From: a virus
Length of the DNA stretch: 34,580 nt
Reading direction: 5' to 3' (one strand)
IMG/VR virus record: IMGVR_UViG_3300027741_000159
Location: 1 to 34,580 of that record
The position numbers were made by a program, and so were the translations under genes. The stretch's first letter is position 1, and each line of letters begins with the position of its first letter. Below are positions 23,850-32,299 of the stretch, piece by piece. The notes under the pieces are model-generated. The model made no database searches. It was not told where the DNA came from and saw nothing but the letters and a program-made list of their open reading frames with translations.

Positions 23850-26465
23850 CTATGATTCTATGAGCAAGGAGAATTCGTCTTCTGTTGTTATTTCTTCTGA
23901 AAGTTCTGTAGTGATTGATGAATATACAGTATTCATAACCACCATTTCTTCATTGTTCGCAGTAATTGTAAATGCACTTGTAACCGCTAGATTGGTATTA
24001 CTTATAACACTTGATATAACTCTTATCTGAGAATTAACGGCAATATAAGAACCAATTGTTATCGCACCAGAGCTAGTTGCGACATTGAATTTGGTATTTG
24101 TACCTGTAACATAGATGCTACCTGTTGCAACATTAACTGTACCAGAGATACCTGCAATTTTAGCTTTTGCAGTTTCTGAATCTCTGGATACTGGATCATT
24201 AATGACACTGATTTTGTTCAACTCAGCATATGCTTTGAATCCAGATGGATGCAACAATTCTTTAAATATCTTTTTGTATTTAGCAAACTCAGTTACAGAT
24301 GAAGTCAAATAAGAGTACTTAACATAGTAATCTTTACCTTGTAGCCTCTTATCATATGATGAAAGAATACCATCCGCACTTGTCCATCTTCCTGCAAGTG
24401 TTTCATATGTCGGATTCAGTGTGGCATTTGCAAGTGCTGTACCATCACCTCTTGTTGTTAAGTCGATTGTTGGAACAAAGATGTAACCAGCACCTGGATC
24501 AATAATTAAAATTTCTTCAATCTCACCGATTCGTTTTGTTCCATAACCTTCAATATTTTCACCATCACCCATGATACTATGCACAGTGATGTTTGCACCA
24601 GAACCTGTATTAGATGAAACAGTTACTGTCGGTAAAGCATCTTGTCTGTAACCTTGACCACCAAGTAAATATCTATTAACATGACGTATTGGTTTGTTTG
24701 TAACAGCCGCAGTGAAAGATGTGTTTACGTTTAATGAATTTGCAGATGCGATTACGTCAACTCTTTTAATTTGATCCGCAATCATAATCTTATCACCAAT
24801 TTGCAACTCGGTATCAAATGCGGTTGAGTATCCTTGCACCATAACATTTGATGCAGAAGTAACAGACACATTACCAGAAAGTTTAAATGGTAATAATTTT
24901 ACACTTGTAATGATACCATTCAATAGAGTAGTATTTGCAATAGATGAAACTTCGGCTGCAGCACCAACACCAAATGTCATTGGTAAATTTGTAAAGACTA
25001 ATTCGTCACCAACTGCATAGTTAGAACCACCAACATTGATATCAAATCTACCAATAGAACCGAATGTATCAATCTTAACGGGCGTTGGTGTCGCTGTTGC
25101 ACCTCTGATTGGAATAGTGTAAACAGCAGGTTCCGCATTTAATGTTGGTGATGTAGAGACAACAGCACCCGCAGCAACAATCGTCACATTAGAGATTGAA
25201 CCGATTGCTGTATATGAAACATTACCAAATGCATCAATCAAACGAGTAGATGCGTTAGTAGAAGCAACATTACCTGCGGTACCGTAACTTGCCGCAGATA
25301 TTAATGTTGAACCAATATCTGAAATAACGTCAGAGAAAATTGTAAATGTATTTGGTGTATTTGCACCAGAAGTATCTACAGATGCAATAGCAAAATCTAA
25401 AACTACTGGATCATATCCAATAGCTGCAATTCTTCCTGGTGGTTGAAATCCTGCGCCACCATTATTGATTCGTGTTCTGTTAATTACACCACTAAAAATT
25501 TTAGAGATGGTTGCAGAGCCTGGTTGGTCATTAGAACCGGTACTGATAAAGACTGGATCACCAACATTATAATTCGAACCACCATTTAAAAGATTGATGG
25601 ATTGTAATGAAGAAATACCGGCAAGTTGAATGTCAATTAATGTGCCATCAGAATCAATATAGCTGGTGTGTATCTTTTCACCAATATTGAATTCACCAAT
25701 CAGTGTTTTATTGTTGATAAACAACTCAACAATTTTTCTACTGTTGACTAATCGACTAGAGAATTTTTCGGTAATTGCAGTTGCACCAGATGTTAAGCCT
25801 GTCACTTTACGATTGACAAGTTTGCTATAATCTAATGTATTGTAATGTACTTTAATTGATGCACCACTCGCAGGTGCAGTTGTGAATATTAATTTTTTAG
25901 ATTCTTTTCGTATGTAATAACCACTTGTTTGAAGTGCATCATTTACATATACTGTAACATCATTAACTTCTTGTAGAATCTTAAATTGTTTTGTTGTGCC
26001 GTCAGCTGTGTAATATGAAATTACATCACCAGAAACTTTCAATACGTTTTCAACAACCCAATTACCACCAGATGCAATCAGAACATCATTGCTTGGATAT
26101 TTGAGTTCCAATTCTTGACCAAACAAGAAGCGGTATAAAAGTTTAAATGAAGACTCTGTACCTTTTGCAAGATACATTGGAAGTACATTTTTAATTAATG
26201 TGCTTTTCTCAATCTGCATGTCTTTTGGAAACAATGCTGCAAATGTATTGAAAAACTGTTCTTCAAAATCGTCAATAGATTCATCAACATCAGAAATGTA
26301 TCTAAGTTCTTTTCCACGTTTTGTTAAATCATTTATTTCTGTACCTTGTTTTGTTTCAAGGTACTCATAGTAAGCTTCTAAAAATGTAATGAATAGAGGA
26401 TACTCGTCCCGAACAAATTCGGGAACTTGTCTATTAATCAGTAAAGAAGTTTTTTGGTCAATCAT
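23850..26465 (-). CDS. Baseplate wedge protein in the gp7 position (871 residues)
   Basis: It starts MIDQKTSLLINRQVPEFVRD, EYPLFITFLEAYYEYLETKQ, then LFPKDMQIEKSTLIKNVLPM and YLAKGTESSFKLLYRFLFGQ. This is a conserved N-terminal helical domain of a large baseplate protein of T4-like phages of aquatic bacteria. By position between gp6 and gp8 it corresponds to gp7 (T4 gp7, 1032 residues, starts wedge assembly), but direct similarity to T4 gp7 cannot be judged by eye. Much of the rest has GGSNY / GDE(L/P)VF / GAGY units at about residues 292, 477, 600-628 and 652-670. The C-terminal part has ALNKISVINDPVSRD-like spacing, then beta repeats and an acidic end (TTELSEEITTEDEFSLLIES). ATG 26465 overlaps the gp6 TGA (ATGA). 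Confidence 0.62.
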   Translation of the reverse strand: MIDQKTSLLINRQVPEFVRDEYPLFITFLEAYYEYLETKQGTEINDLTKRGKELRYISDVDESIDDFEEQFFNTFAALFPKDMQIEKSTLIKNVLPMYLAKGTESSFKLLYRFLFGQELELKYPSNDVLIASGGNWVVENVLKVSGDVISYYTADGTTKQFKILQEVNDVTVYVNDALQTSGYYIRKESKKLIFTTAPASGASIKVHYNTLDYSKLVNRKVTGLTSGATAITEKFSSRLVNSRKIVELFINNKTLIGEFNIGEKIHTSYIDSDGTLIDIQLAGISSLQSINLLNGGSNYNVGDPVFISTGSNDQPGSATISKIFSGVINRTRINNGGAGFQPPGRIAAIGYDPVVLDFAIASVDTSGANTPNTFTIFSDVISDIGSTLISAASYGTAGNVASTNASTRLIDAFGNVSYTAIGSISNVTIVAAGAVVSTSPTLNAEPAVYTIPIRGATATPTPVKIDTFGSIGRFDINVGGSNYAVGDELVFTNLPMTFGVGAAAEVSSIANTTLLNGIITSVKLLPFKLSGNVSVTSASNVMVQGYSTAFDTELQIGDKIMIADQIKRVDVIASANSLNVNTSFTAAVTNKPIRHVNRYLLGGQGYRQDALPTVTVSSNTGSGANITVHSIMGDGENIEGYGTKRIGEIEEILIIDPGAGYIFVPTIDLTTRGDGTALANATLNPTYETLAGRWTSADGILSSYDKRLQGKDYYVKYSYLTSSVTEFAKYKKIFKELLHPSGFKAYAELNKISVINDPVSRDSETAKAKIAGISGTVNVATGSIYVTGTNTKFNVATSSGAITIGSYIAVNSQIRVISSVISNTNLAVTSAFTITANNEEMVVMNTVYSSITTELSEEITTEDEFSLLIES

Positions 26466-28522
26466 TGGATTGCAGTCAATTCTGTTGCAATTGCCGATGA
26501 GTCATCAGAATCAATTGTAATGATAGTATTTTTTGTTGAACGAATGATGCCTTTTTCTGACTCAATAGTTAGACGAATCAAACCATCAGTAGTTAAAACA
26601 GTCATAACTCTTAAATCATTTAGTGTCACTAATCCTGTAGAGTAATTGATTGTACCTATTGCAGGATTAATAATCTGTCTTTCGGCTGATGTGTTATAGA
26701 AAATTGTTCGTAGTGTACCAAATTTTGTATCAAGTACTGGAAATGCTGATGCACCATAACCGTTACCACCAGTAATTGTTATAAGTGCTTTACTGTATTC
26801 TTGACCACGATTTGTTACGTTGATAGATTCGATTTTACCATTAACAACAACTGCAACAGCAGTAGCGCCATAACCATCACCAGTAATTGTTACTGTAGGT
26901 GCAGTAGTGTAACCAGAACCACCAGATACAACTTCAACACTACTAACTCCAGTATATGAATCTGGCACTTCTTCAATTTGAACATTTCTAAGAATACCAT
27001 CATTATCATATTCGGTAAATTCTGTTGAAGTCAATTTATTTGTAACTGTGCCTCTATATAACTCACTATGAAAATTAATTTGATATGTTGATGCAACACC
27101 TAAATTAGGCTCAAATCTTTTTTGTAGTTTCAACGTACATTCAGAACCAACGATAGCATTTAAGTCAACTGAATCAATCGCATCTTGTAACTTTGATAAA
27201 ACCAATGTTGAATCAAATTTGGAAAGATTGGTTGTGTTATATAATAAAATTGCGTTCTTAATTGAATTTTTTATTGATTCAGAACTTTGTGATGTTTTAC
27301 TTTTGTTGTATTGTACTTTATTTTCCAACAACAAATACAAATATTCTGGATCAAGAATAATAGTTTCAACGGCAACAATAGATTTTGGTTTGATGATTTC
27401 ATCAATGATTCTTTGTTTCTCAGTTTCAGAAATATAATAATTTGTTTTTGGTTTTAAAGACAAAAATACTTTACCATAAACTGGAGGAGATTCTTCTTCA
27501 CCACCCCAAACTGATAGTGAATCAACTGATGGATAATTTTTGATTATGAATAACTCATAATCTTTTGTAGTGATTAAACGATTCTGTGTTGAGTATTGTG
27601 CAACAGCTGAGAATTTGATATCATCAACAGTTTCACGTTCCGCACCACCAGCCGCTGATGAAATTGGTGTGATTGTAAAATTAGTTAATGATTCACTTAA
27701 TGAATCTGATAAAGTTGAGGTCGCAATAAAATTATTTGCTTTATTTGCATCTGTACCATTTGTTAACAAGTAAGTTACACTAACCACGCCGCCATCAGGT
27801 AAACTTTTTCCAACTGTATTATTTCCAAAATAAATTTGATATTTTTCACCCCTAGACTCTTGCAGGTAATAAACTTCGGATGTGGAAGTAATGTCTAAAA
27901 TATCAGTGACTAAACTATAAATCAATACTGATGTATTACCAACTGATGGAGAAATACCAACTTTAATTGTAGAAGTATCAATATTTAAATCTGGTAAAGT
28001 AAATATTTGTTTTGGGTTTGTAGTTTGGTTGTGTATAAAGCTATAAGTAATTAATTGGCCTTCTGAAATATTTAAATTTTCAAAAGAAAAAGAACTATTA
28101 GCTTTTGTTACTGTTGTATCTTCCAAAACAACAAAGTTATAAGATTTGCCGTCAATTTTATTTGAAAGGAAAGAATATCCTGATGGAATTGTTAATGTTG
28201 ATGGTGTTGATGTTGATGAATTTACTAAAAAATTAATTGTTGCAATTGGTGCCTTCATTGAGTGTGGCACATAACCCAAGGCCTTAGCATGAGAAACTAC
28301 TGAGTCACGAAGCAATGCGGTATCTAAGAAAGATTCATTTGCAACCATATTAAGATAGTAGGCATTGTAATGTGTGTTATATGCCAAAATATCAAGCAAT
28401 ACATTCAGGCCTGACCCTTCAAAGTCATAGTCTGTGAATTCAGATTGTTGATTTAAAAATGTTTTTAGGTTTAACTTGATAGTATCAAAATCAAGTTCCG
28501 TAACTCTTAAACGGTCTGCCAT
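26462..28522 (-). CDS. gp6: gp6-like baseplate wedge protein
   Basis: A 686-residue protein; T4 gp6 is 660. The N-terminus is highly characteristic: MADRLRVTELDFDTIKLNLK, TFLNQQSEFTDYDFEGSGLN, VLLDILAYNTHYNAYYLNMV, ANESFLDTALLRDSVVSHAK and ALGYVPHS. Further on, SSAAGGAERETVDDIKFSAV with TTKDYE is the conserved J-like baseplate core. Residues about 525-595 hold two Gly-rich units (VVSGGSGYTTAPTVTITG; VTNRGQEYSKALITITGG). gp6 forms the continuous ring that holds wedges together and triggers sheath contraction. It starts 1 nt after gp25 and overlaps the next gene. Confidence 0.93.
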   Translation of the reverse strand: MADRLRVTELDFDTIKLNLKTFLNQQSEFTDYDFEGSGLNVLLDILAYNTHYNAYYLNMVANESFLDTALLRDSVVSHAKALGYVPHSMKAPIATINFLVNSSTSTPSTLTIPSGYSFLSNKIDGKSYNFVVLEDTTVTKANSSFSFENLNISEGQLITYSFIHNQTTNPKQIFTLPDLNIDTSTIKVGISPSVGNTSVLIYSLVTDILDITSTSEVYYLQESRGEKYQIYFGNNTVGKSLPDGGVVSVTYLLTNGTDANKANNFIATSTLSDSLSESLTNFTITPISSAAGGAERETVDDIKFSAVAQYSTQNRLITTKDYELFIIKNYPSVDSLSVWGGEEESPPVYGKVFLSLKPKTNYYISETEKQRIIDEIIKPKSIVAVETIILDPEYLYLLLENKVQYNKSKTSQSSESIKNSIKNAILLYNTTNLSKFDSTLVLSKLQDAIDSVDLNAIVGSECTLKLQKRFEPNLGVASTYQINFHSELYRGTVTNKLTSTEFTEYDNDGILRNVQIEEVPDSYTGVSSVEVVSGGSGYTTAPTVTITGDGYGATAVAVVVNGKIESINVTNRGQEYSKALITITGGNGYGASAFPVLDTKFGTLRTIFYNTSAERQIINPAIGTINYSTGLVTLNDLRVMTVLTTDGLIRLTIESEKGIIRSTKNTIITIDSDDSSAIATELTAIQ

Positions 28523-28523
28523 G

Positions 28524-28928
28524 TTATCTAATTCTCTCTAAAAAGAAATTTATCGTAATTGGATTTGTATTATTAATTACAAAGAATTCAAGATTTAATT
28601 TATATCTATTATTATCTGGATCAGGTGAAGCCGTAATAGTTGAAACGCTCACTCTAGGTTCAAAATTAACTATAGTCTCAACAACAGCTCTTTCTATTTG
28701 AGCTGCAATAATTGAATCTATATTTTCAAATAACAATTTACGAATATTTGACCCAATTTCTGGTTGGAATGGCTTCTCGTAATGATTCGTTAAAATCAAA
28801 TTTTTAACAGAATTAATTACCGCAAACTCAGCTTTGTGAGTATTAATGTCTTTACGAATTGGATGAATTGCAAAATTCAAATCCAAGTCTCTAAAATTTC
28901 GTGTGGAATCTATGTTAGTCGTGGCCAT
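28524..28928 (-). CDS. gp25: gp25-like baseplate wedge / sheath-initiating protein
   Basis: A 134-residue protein; T4 gp25 is 132. It contains FRDLDLNFAIHPIRKDINTH, AVINSVKNLILTNHYEKPFQ, PEIGSNIRKLLFENIDSI and VETIVNFEPRV, the complete gpW/gp25 family pattern, including the EKPFxPxxG loop. In T4 it links gp48/gp53 to gp6 and nucleates the sheath; it is conserved across contractile injection systems. ATG 28928 is only 4 nt from the late promoter motif at 28933-28940, and no ribosome site fits in between. Confidence 0.95.
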   Translation of the reverse strand: MATTNIDSTRNFRDLDLNFAIHPIRKDINTHKAEFAVINSVKNLILTNHYEKPFQPEIGSNIRKLLFENIDSIIAAQIERAVVETIVNFEPRVSVSTITASPDPDNNRYKLNLEFFVINNTNPITINFFLERIR

Positions 28929-28932
28929 ATTC

Positions 28933-28940
28933 TATTTATC
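28933..28940 (-). promoter_or_regulatory. Late promoter motif next to the gp25 start
   Basis: GATAAATA, then GAAT, then ATG (28928). It fills the 12-bp gap after the TGA of the PAAR gene. It shares GATAAATAGAA with the motif before gp8. Confidence 0.6.
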
Positions 28941-29231
28941 TCATCCGCCAGCAAAAACATTTGATGAACCTGCTGCAACTGATGTGCATCCTGACAATGC
29001 ATCACCAACTCTTCCTGCACCTTTTCCATTAACAAAAACAGAACCAGAACCTGATGCAATTGGTGCTGCATGGGAAGGACAAGGCGCACCAGGTAATTTG
29101 TGTACAGTATTTACATCACCTTGTCTTGACCAAGGAATGCCATTAACAAATACATTTCCAGAACCTGCGGCTCTAACCATTCCCGAACAATGTGCGGTAT
29201 CGGCATCTCCTATTCTTGTTGCAGCTGGCAT
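28941..29231 (-). CDS. PAAR-repeat spike-tip protein
   Basis: A 96-residue protein read from ATG 29231 (MPAATRIGDADTAHCSGMVR). An in-frame ATG at 29279 would add 16 residues but lies inside the upstream gene and before the typical PAAR N-terminus. The pattern MPAATRIGD...H, GSGNVFVNGIPWSRQGD, H...CPSHAAPIASGSGSVFVN and GKGAGRVGDALSGC matches PAAR proteins such as T4 gp5.4 (97 residues). His and Cys residues (H14, C15, H40, C47, H50, C79) are placed to bind the metal that stiffens the cone. It caps the gp5 beta-helix and is the first part to touch the host membrane. Confidence 0.93.
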   Translation of the reverse strand: MPAATRIGDADTAHCSGMVRAAGSGNVFVNGIPWSRQGDVNTVHKLPGAPCPSHAAPIASGSGSVFVNGKGAGRVGDALSGCTSVAAGSSNVFAGG

Positions 29232-29236
29232 ATTTT

Positions 29237-29689
29237 TTACTTGTAATAATCTGTCATAAAAGAACGAATGCCTTCCCACTCATTTTCTATGTCGTGTGTT
29301 ATTTGAAAAGTGTCTTGTCCTAAATCGTGTTTTACTGTTATCAAATATGTTTTTGTTTGTATTGCATTAGTATCTTGTGCAACTTTAAATAAATCTTTTT
29401 TTGGTGGAACATTAGCTACACCTGAAATCGTTGAAGGTGATTCTATTTTATCACTACTTCCTTTACTTACATAAGTGAAGGTATCGTTAAATGGATCTTT
29501 ATACGTTCCAATAATAGAAAGAGTATTTACTCCTATTGATTGAATTGTTACTTGTTCTGATTGTCCTAATAAAATACCAGATATAGAAGAAATGATTTCT
29601 GGCGTGGCAGTTGCAACAACTGTAGAAGATACACTTTTGTTTGTTCTAGTTGTTTTTGGTATTATAGTTAATGAAAGACTAACGGCCAT
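29237..29689 (-). CDS. Unknown 150-residue baseplate-cluster protein
   Basis: The product starts MAVSLSLTIIPKTTRTNKSV, is Ser/Thr/Val-rich with beta pattern to about residue 110, and ends TFQITHDIENEWEGIRSFMT DYYK (an acidic helix). No family is recognised. It lies between the gp5 spike and the PAAR tip, so a hub-associated role or a spike loading factor is plausible by position only. ATG 29689 is inside the preceding gene (11-nt overlap), and its stop lies 5 nt before the PAAR ATG. An antisense frame on the plus strand here is a shadow. Confidence 0.75.
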   Translation of the reverse strand: MAVSLSLTIIPKTTRTNKSVSSTVVATATPEIISSISGILLGQSEQVTIQSIGVNTLSIIGTYKDPFNDTFTYVSKGSSDKIESPSTISGVANVPPKKDLFKVAQDTNAIQTKTYLITVKHDLGQDTFQITHDIENEWEGIRSFMTDYYK

Positions 29690-29882
29690 TAGTTTCTCTT
29701 TTCATTAATTCTTGTAATCGTCCATTCCATTTGTCTATTTCTTCGTGTTCTTCATGTGAATGTGGTGCATCTGGAATCTCAGGTATAAATTTAATTACAT
29801 TATCAAATGTTTCAGGTATATCTTCATAGTTAGTATAAGTTTTTAACTCACCATCCACCAACAAAACAAATTCGTGAGCCAT
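29679..29882 (-). CDS. Conserved 67-residue acidic protein after gp5
   Basis: The product is MAHEFVLLVDGELKTYTNYE, then DIPETFDNVIKFIPEIPDAP, HSHEEHEEIDKWNGRLQELM and KRETNGR. The pattern 'HEFVLLVDG...Y..YEDIP..F..VIKF.P.IP..PH.HEEH.EI..W..RL..LM.RE' looks like a small conserved protein next to gp5 in T4-like phages of aquatic bacteria; its function is unknown. The His/Glu-rich centre (H41 to E48) could bind a metal, but that is conjecture. It starts 1 nt after the gp5 stop and overlaps the next gene by 11 nt. Confidence 0.78.
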   Translation of the reverse strand: MAHEFVLLVDGELKTYTNYEDIPETFDNVIKFIPEIPDAPHSHEEHEEIDKWNGRLQELMKRETNGR

Positions 29883-29883
29883 G

Positions 29884-30969
29884 TTAGTTCAAATCAATCC
29901 TTGGTGCAGTTACTTTAAAGTTTCCACCAGAAGTCCATGTTGTTGTTCCGCCAACGTCCATTTTGAAATTGCCACCTACTGTTGAAGTCATATTACCACC
30001 AATTGTTGCTGTGACATTCCCATCTACTGTGGCATCCACATTACCATCAACTTGTGCGGTTATATTTCCATGAACTGTCGCTTCAACATTCTTATCAACT
30101 AACAAATATACATTTTCTTTCACATAAATTTCAGCATCACCTTGAACTGTAATGAGGCATTTACCCATAATGTAAACTCTATCATCACCCATTATAATTT
30201 GATAGTTGTCTTTAGTTACCTTTTCAACTTTGTCTCCATCAGGAAACCATTCATTGAAAGAACCATTTCGGTGTGCAAGGTGAATTCGTTCAGCCTCTGG
30301 AGTATCATCAAATTCTAATAAATGACCAGATTCAGTTTCAACAACATTATTATAGGGATAAACTGTATTGTAAAGTGTTTCTGGTTCATCCCAAGTATCA
30401 TTGACAGTTTCCACACCAGTTACAACATTGTCAATCCGCTCTTGTATGAATGTTTTGGTGATTGTATCTTCATCGTTTCTTGCAATACGAGAAGTTGTTG
30501 GCTCATCTAAAAGTTTAGGATATGATTCTGCTTGGTCTCTTTCAATAACTTCAATACCTGTTCCGTCTGTATTATAAGTTTTTTCTTTAGGTGTTTTGGG
30601 AGCAGTTGCTAATTCTTCCTCAGTTCTTGGATCATTAAACGCTTTTTGTGGGTTTGACTCTTTTAATGGTATACCAGGAAATGCACCAAACATAATTGGT
30701 TCTTGTGCGTTTTCTCCGTCTGCAAAAAATCCTACCACCATATCACCTTCTTTTGGTACATAAGTGTTTGTGTTGTTTAAAGGCATAACAGGAGTTGCCC
30801 AAGGAAGATTCTCAGTTGGCAAATCCATTTTATTTTCCGAGTGCCAACCAATGCATCTAACTTTACATCGACCTAGTTTAATTGGATCTTGCCTATTTTC
30901 AACAACACCAATCCACCAAATAAAGCCGGCCTTGCCAGCAAAATCATATGAATCACTTTTTCTTTGCAT
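29884..30969 (-). CDS. gp5: gp5-like baseplate spike: OB-fold plus beta-helix, no lysozyme domain seen
   Basis: A 361-residue protein; T4 gp5 is 575. The N-terminal OB-fold is clear: FIWWIGVVENRQDPIKLGRC, KVRCIGWHSENK, LPWATPVMPLNNTN, YVPKEGDMVVGFFADGENAQ and EPIMFGAFPGIP. Residues about 115-215 are a charged linker. A VgrG-like stretch follows (ETESGHLLEFDDTPEAERIH, HRNGSFNEWFPDGDKVEKVT), and a beta-helix of octads from about residue 296 (VEATVHGN, ITAQVDGN, VDATVDGN, VTATIGGN, MTSTVGGN), which is the T4 VxGxxxxx needle. The T4-type lysozyme domain between OB-fold and needle is not recognisable. It is the membrane-piercing spike, capped by PAAR. It starts 1 nt after the hub gene. Confidence 0.9.
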   Translation of the reverse strand: MQRKSDSYDFAGKAGFIWWIGVVENRQDPIKLGRCKVRCIGWHSENKMDLPTENLPWATPVMPLNNTNTYVPKEGDMVVGFFADGENAQEPIMFGAFPGIPLKESNPQKAFNDPRTEEELATAPKTPKEKTYNTDGTGIEVIERDQAESYPKLLDEPTTSRIARNDEDTITKTFIQERIDNVVTGVETVNDTWDEPETLYNTVYPYNNVVETESGHLLEFDDTPEAERIHLAHRNGSFNEWFPDGDKVEKVTKDNYQIIMGDDRVYIMGKCLITVQGDAEIYVKENVYLLVDKNVEATVHGNITAQVDGNVDATVDGNVTATIGGNMTSTVGGNFKMDVGGTTTWTSGGNFKVTAPRIDLN

Positions 30970-30970
30970 A

Positions 30971-32299
30971 TCAATATTCCATTATCTCTTGTACTTGTGC
31001 AAAATTACTAGATGGTATGAAGTCATTTCCAGAAGAAGATGATGCAACTTCTATTATTGTTTCATGTTTCTCAAAACCGATAACATGTCTTGAAGCAATA
31101 ATTATATATTTACCACTCAAACTCTTATCTTCTTCATTATTATTTTTTTCTTTTTCACCAAAAATAGGAGCTTGTACATTAACATTAAATCCTGAGGATA
31201 ATTGAAAATTACCAGGCATAACAATTTTTAATCGTTTAGACATTAAGTTACCAATAATTGCTTTTCTTTGAAAAACAAAATCTTCAAAAGATTCATTTGT
31301 TGAAATAGAAGTAGGGTCGTTTTTCTTAATATATTCACTAAATTTTCTTGCAGCGCCAAAAATAGATAAAGATTTTCTAGAATTAAAATTTTGTGAATTT
31401 TCTTTTCCGTCTCTATTTTGAATAGATGTAAAATTGGCTGTATCATTTCCATGTTTCATATTGGAGTAATGGTCATTATAGTTTATTAATTTTGTTTCAA
31501 TAGTTCTAGTTATTGGGTCAAAACCAATAAATGTGCCAGCATTAACACCTGAACGTGTTCTCTCAATTAAATTTGTCATTGATAAAACTTCAAAGCTTTT
31601 CGCACCACTTATTTCATCTAAAGGTGAAGAATTTGATAGATTTTTTGTTAAAAATTTAATATCCAATATTTCAGGTTCAGTTAATAATTTAGATAGTGAT
31701 GCAAAATTATATCCTGTAACATTTTGAAAAAACATAAAATTTGGAGATTGATTGTTATCTATTGCTCGTTTAGAACACCATTGAATGGCATCAATAGGAG
31801 ATAAATTAGGTATAACAACATTTCGGACACCTAATGAATCTGAATAAATTCCTTTTAAATTATTTACAGGAACTTTTAAATAATCAATGAGAATTTTTTT
31901 AATTATTTCTGAGTATGTCTCTTCATAAGATTGATTTATTTTTTGTTGATCTGAAAAAAACAATTCATCAGATACAAAATGCAAAACATAACCTTCACTA
32001 TTTGGAGTAATAATATTTCCGTCTGATTGTTTATAAATTCTAAATGCTTTTTTAAACCCGGCAATAGAATCATCATTAAATTTAGTGATATCAATTAAGA
32101 TAGATTCAGAACCATCAAATAATAATTCAGCAGATAGCCCAACTGCATCTACAATTAAAACATTTCCACTCATAACAGGCATCATAATTGAATCAAATAT
32201 GTTGATTTCTTCATAAATTGAAGTTATGTCAATTTTTCCTGCTTTGGTGACTATGACCAATTCATTTACCTTAAATTGATTTGAATTTTGTATATTCAT
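30971..32299 (-). CDS. gp27: gp27-like baseplate hub protein
   Basis: A 442-residue protein; T4 gp27 is 391. It lies directly before gp5, the place of the hub partner. It starts MNIQNSNQFKVNELVIVTKA, then DITSIYEEINIFDSIMMPVM and SGNVLIVDAVGLSAELLFDG, followed by ESYVLHF-type strands and LSPIDAIQWCSKRAIDNNQS with PNFMFFQNVTGYNFASL. That layout fits the tube-like hub domains of gp27/late-control proteins of T4-like phages of aquatic bacteria. gp27 trimers form the ring on the tube end that holds gp5. The region is strongly A+T-rich (about 22% G+C in 31921-31980). ATG 32299 overlaps the gp53 TAA (TAATG). Confidence 0.78.
   Translation of the reverse strand: MNIQNSNQFKVNELVIVTKAGKIDITSIYEEINIFDSIMMPVMSGNVLIVDAVGLSAELLFDGSESILIDITKFNDDSIAGFKKAFRIYKQSDGNIITPNSEGYVLHFVSDELFFSDQQKINQSYEETYSEIIKKILIDYLKVPVNNLKGIYSDSLGVRNVVIPNLSPIDAIQWCSKRAIDNNQSPNFMFFQNVTGYNFASLSKLLTEPEILDIKFLTKNLSNSSPLDEISGAKSFEVLSMTNLIERTRSGVNAGTFIGFDPITRTIETKLINYNDHYSNMKHGNDTANFTSIQNRDGKENSQNFNSRKSLSIFGAARKFSEYIKKNDPTSISTNESFEDFVFQRKAIIGNLMSKRLKIVMPGNFQLSSGFNVNVQAPIFGEKEKNNNEEDKSLSGKYIIIASRHVIGFEKHETIIEVASSSSGNDFIPSSNFAQVQEIMEY

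Noticed and set aside
23410-24030. A 206-codon plus-strand open frame
   Set aside because: It is antisense to the 318-residue repeat protein and the end of the 871-residue gene. The 42-bp repeats keep the opposite frame open; there is no ribosome site and the neighbours are all minus strand.
28903-29259. A 118-codon plus-strand open frame
   Set aside because: It is antisense to PAAR and gp25, whose families are certain. It is Pro/Ala-rich as expected for a shadow of Gly/Ser-rich coding.
28941-29279. Longer PAAR protein starting at ATG 29279
   Set aside because: The extra 16 residues overlap the previous gene by 43 nt and do not look like PAAR. ATG 29231 gives the usual MPAATRIGD start and usual length.
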